Source: 2-02-FULL-55-14 sp964581115 (GTDB lineage Bacteria > Bacteroidota > Ignavibacteria > UBA10030). Taken from it: a DNA stretch of 64,000 nt. This document shows, one piece after another, positions 25,029-33,064 of this stretch. A model generated the notes under the pieces. That model had not been told where the DNA came from, searched no databases, and saw nothing but the letters and a program-made list of their open reading frames with translations. The stretch lies in the NCBI GenBank assembly GCA_964581115.1, contig CAZOMY010000006.1, forward strand, positions 1-64,000, given 5' to 3'. Each line of letters opens with the position of its first letter. Position 1 is the stretch's first letter. Both the position numbers and the translations under genes were made by a program.

Positions 25029-27014
25029 ATGACCTTTCGATCGTTGACAGCCGACGAGGTCCGGCGGCTCGAACAGCAGGGATGTCGTGCGGAGTCGTGG
25101 CAACGCGTGACGGTTCATCCCGACATCGCCGTCGACCGGGTCTGCGGCGTCGAATTCCGCGGCGACGTCCGGCTGGGAGACAATCGCGGTTCGGTCCTGG
25201 TGGAAGGCGTCGAGCTTCCGAGCGGTGTGTCATCGGCGATCCTGGCCGATGTTGAGGTCGGCGACGGTGTGCGCATCGACCGCATCGGATCGGTCGTCTC
25301 GAACGTGACGATCGGACCCGGGTGCGTCATTCAGGACGTGGCGGCAATCACCGCCGAGCCGGGTGCGGCTTGCGGCATCGGGACCGAGCTCGAAACGGTC
25401 AACGAAGGGGGAGGTCGTGTCGTTCGATTGACGCCGTCTCTGTCGGCGCAATCGGCGTATCTACAGGCTTTCCGTCTGCATGACCAGGCGGCGGCCGGCG
25501 CCATCGCCTCGTGCGTGGCAAGAACCGTCGACGAAGCGAAGAAAACGAAGGTCGTCGTCGAAGCGGGTGCCCAGCTCCTCCATTGCGGCCCGATCCGAAA
25601 CGTGCGGATCGGCCCCAAGGCGATCCTCCGCGGCGTTGCTGCGCTCGAAGATGGCACGATCCTGAGCTGTCCGGAACATCCGACGATCCTTGGGGAGGGC
25701 GTCAGCGCGAAGCACTTCATCATCGCCGAGGGGGCTGCCGTCGGGTCCGGTGTCATTCTCGATAAGGCGTTCGTCGGGCAGGCGGTGAAGCTTGGCAAGC
25801 AGTTCTCGGCTGAGAACAGCCTCTTCTTTGCCAACAGCGAAGGATTCCATGGCGAGGCCGTTTCGATGTTCGGCGGGCCGTACACCGTCACCCACCACAA
25901 GTCCACCCTCCTGATTGCGGCGCAGTTCTCCTTCTACAATGCCGGTTCGGGGACGAACCAAAGCAACCATATGTACAAACTGGGCCCGGTGCATCAGGGG
26001 GTGTTCGAGCGTGGTTGCAAGACCGGGTCGTTCTCGTACGTCCTGCATGAGACGCACGTCGGGGCCTTCAGCGTCATCATCGGCAAGCACTATACGAACA
26101 TCAACACCCCCGACCTGCCGTTCGCGTACATCCACGAATCCGAAGGCGAGTCTCAGATCGTTCCTGGCATGAACCTCTTCTCGGTCGGGACGGTGCGTGA
26201 CGGAGAGAAGTGGCCGAAGCGCGACGGCCGCAAGGCGCCGGTCAAGCGTGACCGGATCGTGTTCGACGTGTTCTCGCCGTACACGGTCGAGAAGATGCGG
26301 CGGGGACGAGACCTCCTGTTGAAGCTGCACGAAAGCACGCCAAAGGAAAAGCACTCGGTGGCGGTGGGGGGGGTGATCGTGAAGCGACTGTTGCTGCGAC
26401 GATGCGCAAAGTACTACTCGAACGCCATCGCTCGCTATTTGAATGGAGCTGTCCTGGCGCGCATCGAGGCGGCCGCGGCTGCGACGTCGTGGATGGAGGT
26501 GCGGAAGGCCCTCGGGGCACCGTCGTCGTTGAAGGAGCCGTTCGTCTGGACCGACGTTGCCGGACTCCTCATACCGGTGGAGCGTCTGCGGGGATTGGAA
26601 GCGCGCTTGGCCGGCGGAACGATCACCGGCGAAGCGGGGCTCGAGGCCGCGTTTGACGAGATCGCCGCGTCGTACCGCTCCGACGAGTGGGAATATGTCG
26701 CCGCGGCGTTCGAGTCCGAATACCGGGTCCGTCCGGAATCGATGACGAAAGAGCAGGCGCTGGAAACCGCAAAGGGGTATTTCGACGCCGCGTCGTCTCT
26801 GCTTGGAATGATCCTTGAGGATTCGAAGCGCGAATTCGATGCGTTCGCGCGCATCAGCTATGGACTCGGGATGACCGAGGAGGAACGTGCACAGGAATTC
26901 GCTTCTGTCCGTGGCAGCGCCGAGACGAATGGCGTTGTGCAGAAGCTGGTGAAGGAAAAGGCAGAGCTGGAGGCCAGGAAGGCAACGCTGGTGGCGATGA
27001 TCGATCGGTTGTAG
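25029..27014 (+). CDS. DUF4954 family protein with left-handed beta-helix
   Basis: 661 residues. The first ~420 contain hexapeptide-like repeats (for example VSNVTIGPGCVIQDVAAI, NVRIGPKAILRGVAAL) that build a left-handed beta-helix as in GlmU and other sugar-nucleotide acyltransferases. The remaining part is mainly helical. GPYTVTHHKSTLLIAAQFSF and NAGSGTNQSNHMYKLGP are strongly conserved-looking segments with many His and Asn residues. DUF4954 is widespread in Bacteroidota and spirochetes and its function is not known to me. Its tight linkage to nagB suggests a role in hexosamine or cell-envelope metabolism. Confidence 0.8.
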   Translation: MTFRSLTADEVRRLEQQGCRAESWQRVTVHPDIAVDRVCGVEFRGDVRLGDNRGSVLVEGVELPSGVSSAILADVEVGDGVRIDRIGSVVSNVTIGPGCVIQDVAAITAEPGAACGIGTELETVNEGGGRVVRLTPSLSAQSAYLQAFRLHDQAAAGAIASCVARTVDEAKKTKVVVEAGAQLLHCGPIRNVRIGPKAILRGVAALEDGTILSCPEHPTILGEGVSAKHFIIAEGAAVGSGVILDKAFVGQAVKLGKQFSAENSLFFANSEGFHGEAVSMFGGPYTVTHHKSTLLIAAQFSFYNAGSGTNQSNHMYKLGPVHQGVFERGCKTGSFSYVLHETHVGAFSVIIGKHYTNINTPDLPFAYIHESEGESQIVPGMNLFSVGTVRDGEKWPKRDGRKAPVKRDRIVFDVFSPYTVEKMRRGRDLLLKLHESTPKEKHSVAVGGVIVKRLLLRRCAKYYSNAIARYLNGAVLARIEAAAAATSWMEVRKALGAPSSLKEPFVWTDVAGLLIPVERLRGLEARLAGGTITGEAGLEAAFDEIAASYRSDEWEYVAAAFESEYRVRPESMTKEQALETAKGYFDAASSLLGMILEDSKREFDAFARISYGLGMTEEERAQEFASVRGSAETNGVVQKLVKEKAELEARKATLVAMIDRL

Positions 27015-27024
27015 CTATTGCGAG

Positions 27025-27123
27025 CATCGCCAGAGTCGCCAGTGGTTTCGGATCTTGCATTTTCTGCGTTCGGCGCCCTTGGCGCTTCATTGCTTTCCTT
27101 CGGTCTTGGCGTTCTTGGCGGTC
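27025..27123. repeat. Inverted repeat (CGCCAGAG / CTTGGCG units)
   Basis: CATCGCCAGAGTCGCCAG (27025-27042) is mirrored by GGCGCCCTTGGCGC (27071-27084) and by GGTCTTGGCGTTCTTGGCGG (27102-27121). The last contains two 9-base units. It fills the gap between the convergent DUF4954 and LOG-family genes and could act as a bidirectional terminator. Confidence 0.55.
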
Positions 27124-27154
27124 AGATTCGGGATTTCTCGAGCGACGTTCAATG

Positions 27155-27910
27155 TCAGAAGTTCGTCACCACCGCATGCTTGTCATAGAACGCGGCGATC
27201 AGGCTGGCCGCTTCGGCGGGGTCGTCGGTCACCGAGAAGAGCTCCAGGTCCTGAGGTGAGATCATTCCTGCCGGCAGAACCGTCCCTTTGATCCACTCGA
27301 GCAGTCCGCTCCAGTAGGCCTTTCCCATCAGCACGACGGGGAAGGCCTTCGTCTTTCTGGTCTGGATGAGCGTGATCGCCTCGAAGAATTCGTCGAGGGT
27401 CCCGAATCCTCCCGGCAACACGACGAAGCCATGTGCGTACTTGACGAACATGACCTTTCGAACGAAGAAGTGCCGAAACACGGCCACGCGTCCGCGGTCG
27501 ATGTAGTCATTCGTCCGCTGCTCGTGCGGAAGGTCGATCGTGACGGCGGCTGACGCTCCCTTCGCACGTTGCGCGCCTTTGTTCCCCGCCTCCATGATAC
27601 CGGGCCCTCCCCCCGTGAGAATGTTGAAACCGCGCTGGACGAGTTCCTCTGCAACCCGCACTCCCAATTCGTAGTCGGGCGATCCGGGCGGCGTGCGCGC
27701 CGACCCGAAAATGGAGACGAGCCGCTCCTGCCGCGACATCACAGTGAAGCCCTCGACGAATTCCGACATGACGCGGAAGATCCGCCACATGTCATCCTGC
27801 GCGGCGATGAGTTGGCGAAGCTGAAGGTCCTGCACGGCGTCGTGCTGGGTACGGGACATGTCGGCCATGGGATGTCTTGAAGGAAGTGCTTTTCGATGGG
27901 CAACAGTCAT
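27155..27910 (-). CDS. LOG-family (TIGR00730) nucleotide phosphoribohydrolase
   Basis: 251 residues from ATG 27910; two later in-frame ATG codons at 27868 and 27859 are equally plausible starts. The Rossmann-like fold carries the family motifs GGGPGIMEAGNKGA and PGGFGTLDEFFE. Such proteins hydrolyse nucleoside 5'-monophosphates with cytokinin-like preference in some bacteria and plants. In others they are simply purine nucleotide hydrolases. The catalytic Glu and Arg motifs appear intact. It is the last of three minus-strand genes but is 89 bases away from the next one. Confidence 0.85.
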   Translation of the reverse strand: MTVAHRKALPSRHPMADMSRTQHDAVQDLQLRQLIAAQDDMWRIFRVMSEFVEGFTVMSRQERLVSIFGSARTPPGSPDYELGVRVAEELVQRGFNILTGGGPGIMEAGNKGAQRAKGASAAVTIDLPHEQRTNDYIDRGRVAVFRHFFVRKVMFVKYAHGFVVLPGGFGTLDEFFEAITLIQTRKTKAFPVVLMGKAYWSGLLEWIKGTVLPAGMISPQDLELFSVTDDPAEAASLIAAFYDKHAVVTNF

Positions 27911-27999
27911 GGATCACAGACATCGCGGAGCGGTTGCCAGCATTGACCACATGCATGCTGCAGGCAGTCTCCCTGTGCGAGGCGCTGGTGGGACAGTAC

Positions 28000-28812
28000 C
28001 TACATGAACCAGCGTCGCTCATTGTGGACCGCATCGCCAAAAGATCGGATGAAGTCCATCTCCTCCGACGACAGAGGTCCGCGGTTCAGCGCCTCGAGGT
28101 TCTCATGCAACTGCCGCAGGTTCCGCGGCGCGCTCAGACACACGTCGACGTGAGCATTGGAGAGGACGAATCGATACGCTTCGCCGGCCGTCGGTATCCG
28201 GCCGTCGCGAGGCCACGTTCCGGGACGCCGCAGAAGTGCGGTCCATCGGGTGGCCGTGTAGCTGATCACTCCAACCCCGTGTGCGCCGACATGCGGAAAG
28301 ATCTCCAGCTCCGCTCCACGATGAGCGGCATTGTACCGGATCATCAATATATCAAGAGCGCCTGATGCGGCCAACTGTCCGGCAAAGCGCCGGTCGTGGC
28401 ACGAAATGGCCACGGCCCGTACGCGCCCGTCCTCCTTGAGTCGGACGAGCTGATCCAGAAGCGAAGGCGGAAAGTCCTCCGGCTTCATAACGCCCAGGAA
28501 ATGAAAGACATCGATGCGGTCGGTCCGAAACTGACGCAGCCTCTTTTCCATCGTCGCTCGAAAGTTCTGCCGCGTCCAGATGTAACTATAGGCGCCCGTG
28601 CCCAGGATGATGTGTTGCTTCAGCGACGAGGGGAGGTCACGAAAGAACGTGACAAGTTGCCGGTCGAGGCCGAATCCGAAGAAGTAGTTGACGCCGGAAT
28701 CCAAAGCGTGGACCAGGGCTTTGCGGCCGGGCAAGTAGCTGGCAGCGATACCAAGCCGGAAGACCTGGCGGCCTGTCCGGCCGAGCGTGGCGTGCGTGAA
28801 GTCGCGGACCAT
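28000..28812 (-). CDS. Aldo/keto reductase family protein
   Basis: 270 residues with the TIM-barrel pattern of aldo/keto reductases: LGRTGRQVFRLGIA at the start, RTDRIDVFHFLGV in the middle, and RVRAVAISCHDRRFAGQL afterwards. The usual catalytic tetrad is partly changed. The expected Asp-x-x-x-x-Tyr near residue 40 reads DSGVNYFFGFG, and the family His is not where classical members have it. The activity is therefore uncertain. A strong ribosome site (GGGGGACC) precedes ATG 28812. It lies 16 bases downstream of the dCMP deaminase gene on the same strand. Confidence 0.75.
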   Translation of the reverse strand: MVRDFTHATLGRTGRQVFRLGIAASYLPGRKALVHALDSGVNYFFGFGLDRQLVTFFRDLPSSLKQHIILGTGAYSYIWTRQNFRATMEKRLRQFRTDRIDVFHFLGVMKPEDFPPSLLDQLVRLKEDGRVRAVAISCHDRRFAGQLAASGALDILMIRYNAAHRGAELEIFPHVGAHGVGVISYTATRWTALLRRPGTWPRDGRIPTAGEAYRFVLSNAHVDVCLSAPRNLRQLHENLEALNRGPLSSEEMDFIRSFGDAVHNERRWFM

Positions 28813-28828
28813 GAGGGTCCCCCGATGC

Positions 28829-29263
28829 TCAGCCCTTGGCGCCCATGAAGATCAGGGAGATATCGGCCTGACGGGCGTATTCGGTGATGCGCTCATCACG
28901 GTAGAACTCTCTGTAATAGATGGTCTTGATACCGCTGTTGGCAACCAACTTGAAGCAGGTAAGGCAGGGGGAGTGGGTGACATAGAGCTCGGACCCGTCG
29001 ATCCTGACACCGTTGCGCGCGGCCTGGGCGACGGCATTGGCCTCGGCATGTACCGTACGGACGCAATGTCCGTTTTCCAGGTCATGGCCCAGGTCGTCGC
29101 AATGAGGCGTTCCGGGCAGACTGCCGTTGTAGCCGGTGGAGAGGATCGTCCGGTCTCGTACGATGACAGCGCCGACGTGGCGGCGGTCGCAGGTGCTGCG
29201 CGTCGCGACCTGTTCGGCGATCTTCATGAAGTAGTCCATCCAACCGATGCGGCGATCTGGCAT
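28829..29263 (-). CDS. Deoxycytidylate (dCMP) deaminase
   Basis: 144 residues from ATG 29263, which has AGGGG upstream; a start at 29353 would add residues lacking family similarity. The zinc-binding HAEANAV and PCLTCFKL motifs, the leading RRHVGAVIVRD strand and TGYNGSLPGTPHCDD are typical of dCMP deaminases of the ComEB type. It makes dUMP from dCMP for thymidylate synthesis. An alternative reading as a competence-associated ComE operon protein 2 homolog refers to the same family. Confidence 0.9.
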   Translation of the reverse strand: MPDRRIGWMDYFMKIAEQVATRSTCDRRHVGAVIVRDRTILSTGYNGSLPGTPHCDDLGHDLENGHCVRTVHAEANAVAQAARNGVRIDGSELYVTHSPCLTCFKLVANSGIKTIYYREFYRDERITEYARQADISLIFMGAKG

Positions 29264-29320
29264 GGCATTCCCCTGATGTGGTGCCCGGAACTTAGCCACA
29301 AAAAGGTAAAAAGGCACAAA

Positions 29321-29349
29321 TTGATTTTGCCGTTCCCGATGGGTACCAT
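29321..29349 (+). promoter_or_regulatory. Candidate promoter of the nfeD-like gene
   Basis: TTGATT (29321-29326) and TACCAT (29344-29349) are separated by 17 bases. They lie 30 bases before the GTG start at 29380, in the gap between divergent genes. Confidence 0.35.
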
Positions 29350-29379
29350 GCATGCGTCATTTCCTACGGAGAGGGACCT

Positions 29380-29832
29380 GTGGAACAATGGATCGATCCT
29401 GAACTTGCATGGTTTCTCGTTGGTCTGTTGCTGTTGCTTGCTGAACTCGTGACGCCGGGCTTCGTGGTGATCTTCTTTGGCGTGGGCGCCTGGGTCACGG
29501 CCCTGCTGATCGCGTTCGGCCTCCTGCCGTCCTTCAATGCACAGCTGCTCAGCTTCATGCTGGCCTCGGTCGCCTCGTTGTTGTTGTTCCGCAAGAAAGG
29601 GAGGTCGCTCTTCGAGGGCCGTCGAGCCGGCGGCTACGGCGCCAATGATGCGGTCGATTCAGTGGTCGGCGAAAAGGCCTACGTCGTGGCCGATATCGCG
29701 CCGAACGCTCCGGGCAAGGTCGAATTCAACGGCTCGCACTGGCAGGCCGAGGCCGGTGTGGCGATCGCCAAGGGAACGACCGTCGCCATCGTCGAGCGCC
29801 GTAACCTCACACTGATCGTCAAACCCCTGTAG
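29380..29832 (+). CDS. NfeD family membrane protein
   Basis: 150 residues starting at GTG 29380 with GGAGAGGG upstream. Three hydrophobic segments (about residues 10-75) are followed by a soluble OB-fold domain (GEKAYVVADIAPNAPGKVEF ... GTTVAIVERRNLTLIV). This is the short type of NfeD, which normally pairs with an SPFH/stomatin-like protein in membrane microdomains. The SPFH gene follows 117 bases downstream, in line with the known partnership. Confidence 0.9.
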   Translation: MEQWIDPELAWFLVGLLLLLAELVTPGFVVIFFGVGAWVTALLIAFGLLPSFNAQLLSFMLASVASLLLFRKKGRSLFEGRRAGGYGANDAVDSVVGEKAYVVADIAPNAPGKVEFNGSHWQAEAGVAIAKGTTVAIVERRNLTLIVKPL

Positions 29833-29949
29833 GACCATCGCCGACCCATCCGACGCATTCTGCCGAATCGTTGCGCCGTGGCTTGTCTGCGCAACGAAGT
29901 CAGCGTCGGCGGAGGCGTCGCACGGTGAGGCACATCGCAGAGGATCCCT

Positions 29950-30897
29950 ATGGAACCCGTCGAGACCTTCATTCTCCTGGGCCTGGTATTCTTTCTCTTC
30001 ATCGTTCTCCTTCGCAGTCTGCGGGTGGTGCCGCAGAGAACGAACTACATTGTCGAGCGACTGGGCAAATACCACGCGACGCTCGATGCCGGCCTTCATT
30101 TTCTGATCCCTTTTATCGATCGGATCGCCTACCGACACTCGCTCAAAGAGATGGCCATTGACGTGCCGCCGCAGGACTGCATCACGAAGGACAACATCCA
30201 GGTCGAAGTGGATGGTGTTCTGTATTTTCAGATCATCGACCCGGTCAAGGCTTCCTACGGCATCAACGATTATGCCTACGGTTCGATCCAGCTGGCGCAG
30301 ACGACGATGCGCAGCGAGATCGGCCGGATCGAGCTTGATCGGACGTTCGAGGAGCGCGAGGCGATCAATCACGCGATCGTCAACGTCATCGACAAGGCCT
30401 CGGGTCCGTGGGGCCTTAAAGTGACACGCTACGAGATCAAGAACATCGTCCCGCCGTCGAGCATCAAGGATGCCATGGAAAAGCAAATGCGGGCCGAGCG
30501 CGAGAAGCGTGCGCTCATTGCCGAATCGGAAGGCGACCGGCAGGCGAAGATCAACCGGGCCGACGGCGATAAGCAGGACGCGATCCTTCGGTCCGAAGGC
30601 GAAAAGATGAAGCGCATCAACGAGGCCGAAGGTCGGGCGCAGGAGATCGAGCGGGTTGCAATGGCGACGGCGAAGGGCATCCGCGAGATCGCAGCGGCCA
30701 TCAGCGACAAGGGCGGCATGGACGCGGTCAACCTCCGGATCGCCGAGCAATATCTGGGCGAGTTCGGCAAGCTGGCGAAGACGAATAATACGATGATCTT
30801 GCCGTCGAACCTGGGCGACGTCGCGTCGATGGTCGCCACGGTCGGCAAGGTGTTCCAGTCAACCACCGAGAAGCCGGAGGAAGGGAAGAAGAAATAG
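29950..30897 (+). CDS. SPFH domain (stomatin/QmcA-like) membrane protein
   Basis: 315 residues. A single N-terminal membrane anchor (about 8-27) is followed by the band-7/SPFH domain (VVPQRTNYIVERLGKYHATL ... QTTMRSEIGRIELDRTFEER). A long charged coiled coil comes next (about 175-245, with ESEGDRQAKINRADGDKQDA), then a short C-terminal tail. It belongs to the paraslipin/QmcA group, probably oligomerises on the inner membrane and acts with the preceding NfeD protein. The biological role of this pair is not established. Confidence 0.92.
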   Translation: MEPVETFILLGLVFFLFIVLLRSLRVVPQRTNYIVERLGKYHATLDAGLHFLIPFIDRIAYRHSLKEMAIDVPPQDCITKDNIQVEVDGVLYFQIIDPVKASYGINDYAYGSIQLAQTTMRSEIGRIELDRTFEEREAINHAIVNVIDKASGPWGLKVTRYEIKNIVPPSSIKDAMEKQMRAEREKRALIAESEGDRQAKINRADGDKQDAILRSEGEKMKRINEAEGRAQEIERVAMATAKGIREIAAAISDKGGMDAVNLRIAEQYLGEFGKLAKTNNTMILPSNLGDVASMVATVGKVFQSTTEKPEEGKKK

Positions 30898-30968
30898 CGC
30901 GGCAGCATGAACTTCGCGCAAAGGCGAGATCGTCGCAGAATCGACTTCTGCGATGGCCACTTTTTCAA

Positions 30969-31098
30969 ATCCGTGTTCACTTTGAGGTCTCGAAGCGGGA
31001 ACACGGATGACACGGAAAAAGGAATGATGGTCACAGATACCATTGCTTGATCAGTGATCATCCTTTTCTTCAGTGTTCATCCGTGTTCGCTTTGAAGT
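30969..31098. repeat. Repeat region (ATCCGTGTTC units, direct and inverted)
   Basis: ATCCGTGTTCACTTTGAGG (30969-30987) recurs as CATCCGTGTTCGCTTTGAAG (31079-31098). GAACACGGATGACACGG (31000-31016) is the inverted form between them. The second direct copy ends shortly before the serine hydrolase start. Confidence 0.55.
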
Positions 31099-31133
31099 CC
31101 AACGTTGTTCGACAATCGGAGGCAGAGAATGCC

Positions 31134-32678
31134 ATGAAGAAGCTCGCACTCGCGTTGATGCTGGCGATCGTGGCTCCGCTGTATGCCCAGCAGCCCCCGC
31201 CGGGCATCGACGCATACGTCGAGAAGGTCATGTCAACCTTCCAGGTGCCGGGCGTCGCCGTGACCATCGTCAAGGATGGCAAGGTCGTGCTGGCGAAGGG
31301 CTACGGCGTCAAGAAGTTGGGAGCGGCTGACAAGGTCGACGACCAAACGTTGTTCGCCATCGCATCGAACTCCAAGGTCTTCACGGCGACCGCGCTGGGA
31401 CTGTTGGTAGAAGAGGGGAAGGTCGAGTGGGATGCCCCCGTCATTCGCTATCTGCCGTGGTTCCGACTGTCCGATCCGTACGTGACGAAAGAGTTGACCG
31501 TCCGCGATCTCCTCGTGCACCGTAGCGGTCTCGGTCTCGGGGCTGGCGACCTGCTGTGGTGGCCGCCGTCGACGTATGACCGCGAAGAGATCGCTCGCCG
31601 GTTGCAGTACATCCCGCTTGCGACCAGCTTCAGGTCGGAGTATGCTTATGACAACGTCCTCTATCTCGTCGCCGGACTCGTGATCGAGAAGATCAGCGGC
31701 ATGAGCTGGGAGGAGTTCATCACGAAGCGCATTCTGGAGCCGGTCGGCATGACGGGCAGCAGGCCGGGTCATTCAGACATTGAAAAGGTTGCGAACGCCG
31801 CCTCGCCGCATGCTGAAGTGGAGGGAAAGGTGCGACCCGTGGCTCCGTTCACGAGCGACAACACCAATCCCGCCGGCGGCGTCGTAACGAACGCTCGGGA
31901 CATTGCCAAATGGATGCAGGTCAATCTGGATTCCGGACGCATCTCCCAGGACCGCCGGCTTTACAAGCCGACGTTGACTCGCGAGTTGCAGGCCGTGGTC
32001 ACGCCGCTGCGGGCAGGACCGGCTCCGGCTTCGCTCGCCCCCTTGGGAGCGAACTTCCGCGGCTACGGGCTCGGACTGTTCCTGAGTGACTATCGCGGAC
32101 TCAAATTGGTGACACACACGGGAGGGCTGCCCGGCTTCGTCTCCAAAGTGACGCTGATCCCGCAGAAGCGGCTGGGCGTTGCGATTCTCACGAATCAGGA
32201 AAGCGGCGAGGCGTTCATGGCGCTGACGCATCATATCCTGGACCACTATCTCGGGGCCAACGATACCGAATGGTTGCAGGGCTTCAAGGACATGAGGGAC
32301 GAACAGAACAAGCGGATGGCGGACGCAGAGAAGAAGGTCGAAGCCGAACGAGCCAAGGCGGGGCCATCGTTGTCATTGGAGAAGTACGCCGGAACCTATC
32401 GTGATGCTTGGTATGGGGATGTTGTGATCGAAGTCAAAGAGGAGAAAGGGACTATCCGGTTCGCGCGCACGCCGTCTCTGGTCGGAGACCTCGAGCACTG
32501 GCAGTACGACACTTTCATTGCTCGTTGGCACGACCGCGAGTTGCGGGCCGATGCGTTCGTGACCTTCTCGCTGGAACCGGACGGAAGCATCCGCGACGTG
32601 CGCATGAAGGCCGTCTCGCCGGCGACGGATTTCAGCTTCGACTTTCAGGATCTCCTGCTGAAACCAGTGAAACCGTAG
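31134..32678 (+). CDS. Exported serine hydrolase, class C beta-lactamase fold
   Basis: 514 residues from ATG 31134 with a GGAGG ribosome site and a signal peptide (MKKLALALMLAIVAPLYAQ). The catalytic domain has the SxxK motif as SNSK, the second motif in SEYAYDNVLYLVAG, and HTGGLPGF as the third. The C-terminal ~120 residues match the DUF3471-like lid domain. Such proteins are periplasmic D-aminopeptidases, esterases or carboxypeptidases rather than true antibiotic-resistance enzymes. The substrate is unknown. It is followed by a strong terminator and stands alone. Confidence 0.88.
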   Translation: MKKLALALMLAIVAPLYAQQPPPGIDAYVEKVMSTFQVPGVAVTIVKDGKVVLAKGYGVKKLGAADKVDDQTLFAIASNSKVFTATALGLLVEEGKVEWDAPVIRYLPWFRLSDPYVTKELTVRDLLVHRSGLGLGAGDLLWWPPSTYDREEIARRLQYIPLATSFRSEYAYDNVLYLVAGLVIEKISGMSWEEFITKRILEPVGMTGSRPGHSDIEKVANAASPHAEVEGKVRPVAPFTSDNTNPAGGVVTNARDIAKWMQVNLDSGRISQDRRLYKPTLTRELQAVVTPLRAGPAPASLAPLGANFRGYGLGLFLSDYRGLKLVTHTGGLPGFVSKVTLIPQKRLGVAILTNQESGEAFMALTHHILDHYLGANDTEWLQGFKDMRDEQNKRMADAEKKVEAERAKAGPSLSLEKYAGTYRDAWYGDVVIEVKEEKGTIRFARTPSLVGDLEHWQYDTFIARWHDRELRADAFVTFSLEPDGSIRDVRMKAVSPATDFSFDFQDLLLKPVKP

Positions 32679-32733
32679 ATCTTCGGCAAATCCGAATTTC
32701 GAAACTCGAAACAAGTCCAGATCTCGAAGCACG

Positions 32734-32775
32734 AAGGGCGCGGGTGGATCAACAAGACCTCCCGCGCCCTTTGAA
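32734..32775 (+). terminator. Rho-independent terminator of the serine hydrolase gene
   Basis: AAGGGCGCGGG (32734-32744) pairs perfectly over 11 bases with CCCGCGCCCTT (32761-32771) and is followed by TGAATTT. The 386-bp gap 32679-33064 otherwise holds only repeats. Confidence 0.65.
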
Positions 32776-32848
32776 TTTCATGCTTGAAGATTCGAACTTG
32801 TTTCACTTTTGGTATCCAGCAGGGTGCTGAAAAACCCGCTGGAGGTCA

Positions 32849-33024
32849 GAACCGTAACCGCCAAGCGCGCCAAGCCCGCCCTCGGCCGAGCCGAGGGCGA
32901 GGCCGGGGATCGCCAAGTCGATCGGGGAAAATGAATTGAAATGAACGCGTCTTCCTGGCGAACATGGCTCGCATATGATCATCTCTGACTTGGCGTCATG
33001 CCTGCCCGCCGGTCAGGCGGGGCG
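32849..33024. repeat. Repeat-rich gap with GC hairpins (CGCCAAG units)
   Basis: CGCCAAGCGCGCCAAG near 32859 is followed by a perfect 9-bp hairpin (GCCCTCGGC at 32878-32886, GCCGAGGGC at 32890-32898). A second GC-rich inverted pair lies at 33001-33024. TGGCG units near 32955 and 32993 mirror the CGCCAAG units. No gene was seen here. Confidence 0.5.
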
Positions 33025-33064
33025 GTAATCGTTTTTCCGCAACCTGCTAGTATTTCTCATTTCT

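Noticed and set aside
31134..32678. Antibiotic-resistance beta-lactamase
   Set aside because: The fold is shared, but the long C-terminal DUF3471-like domain and motif variants fit exported peptidases or esterases; no resistance role can be claimed.
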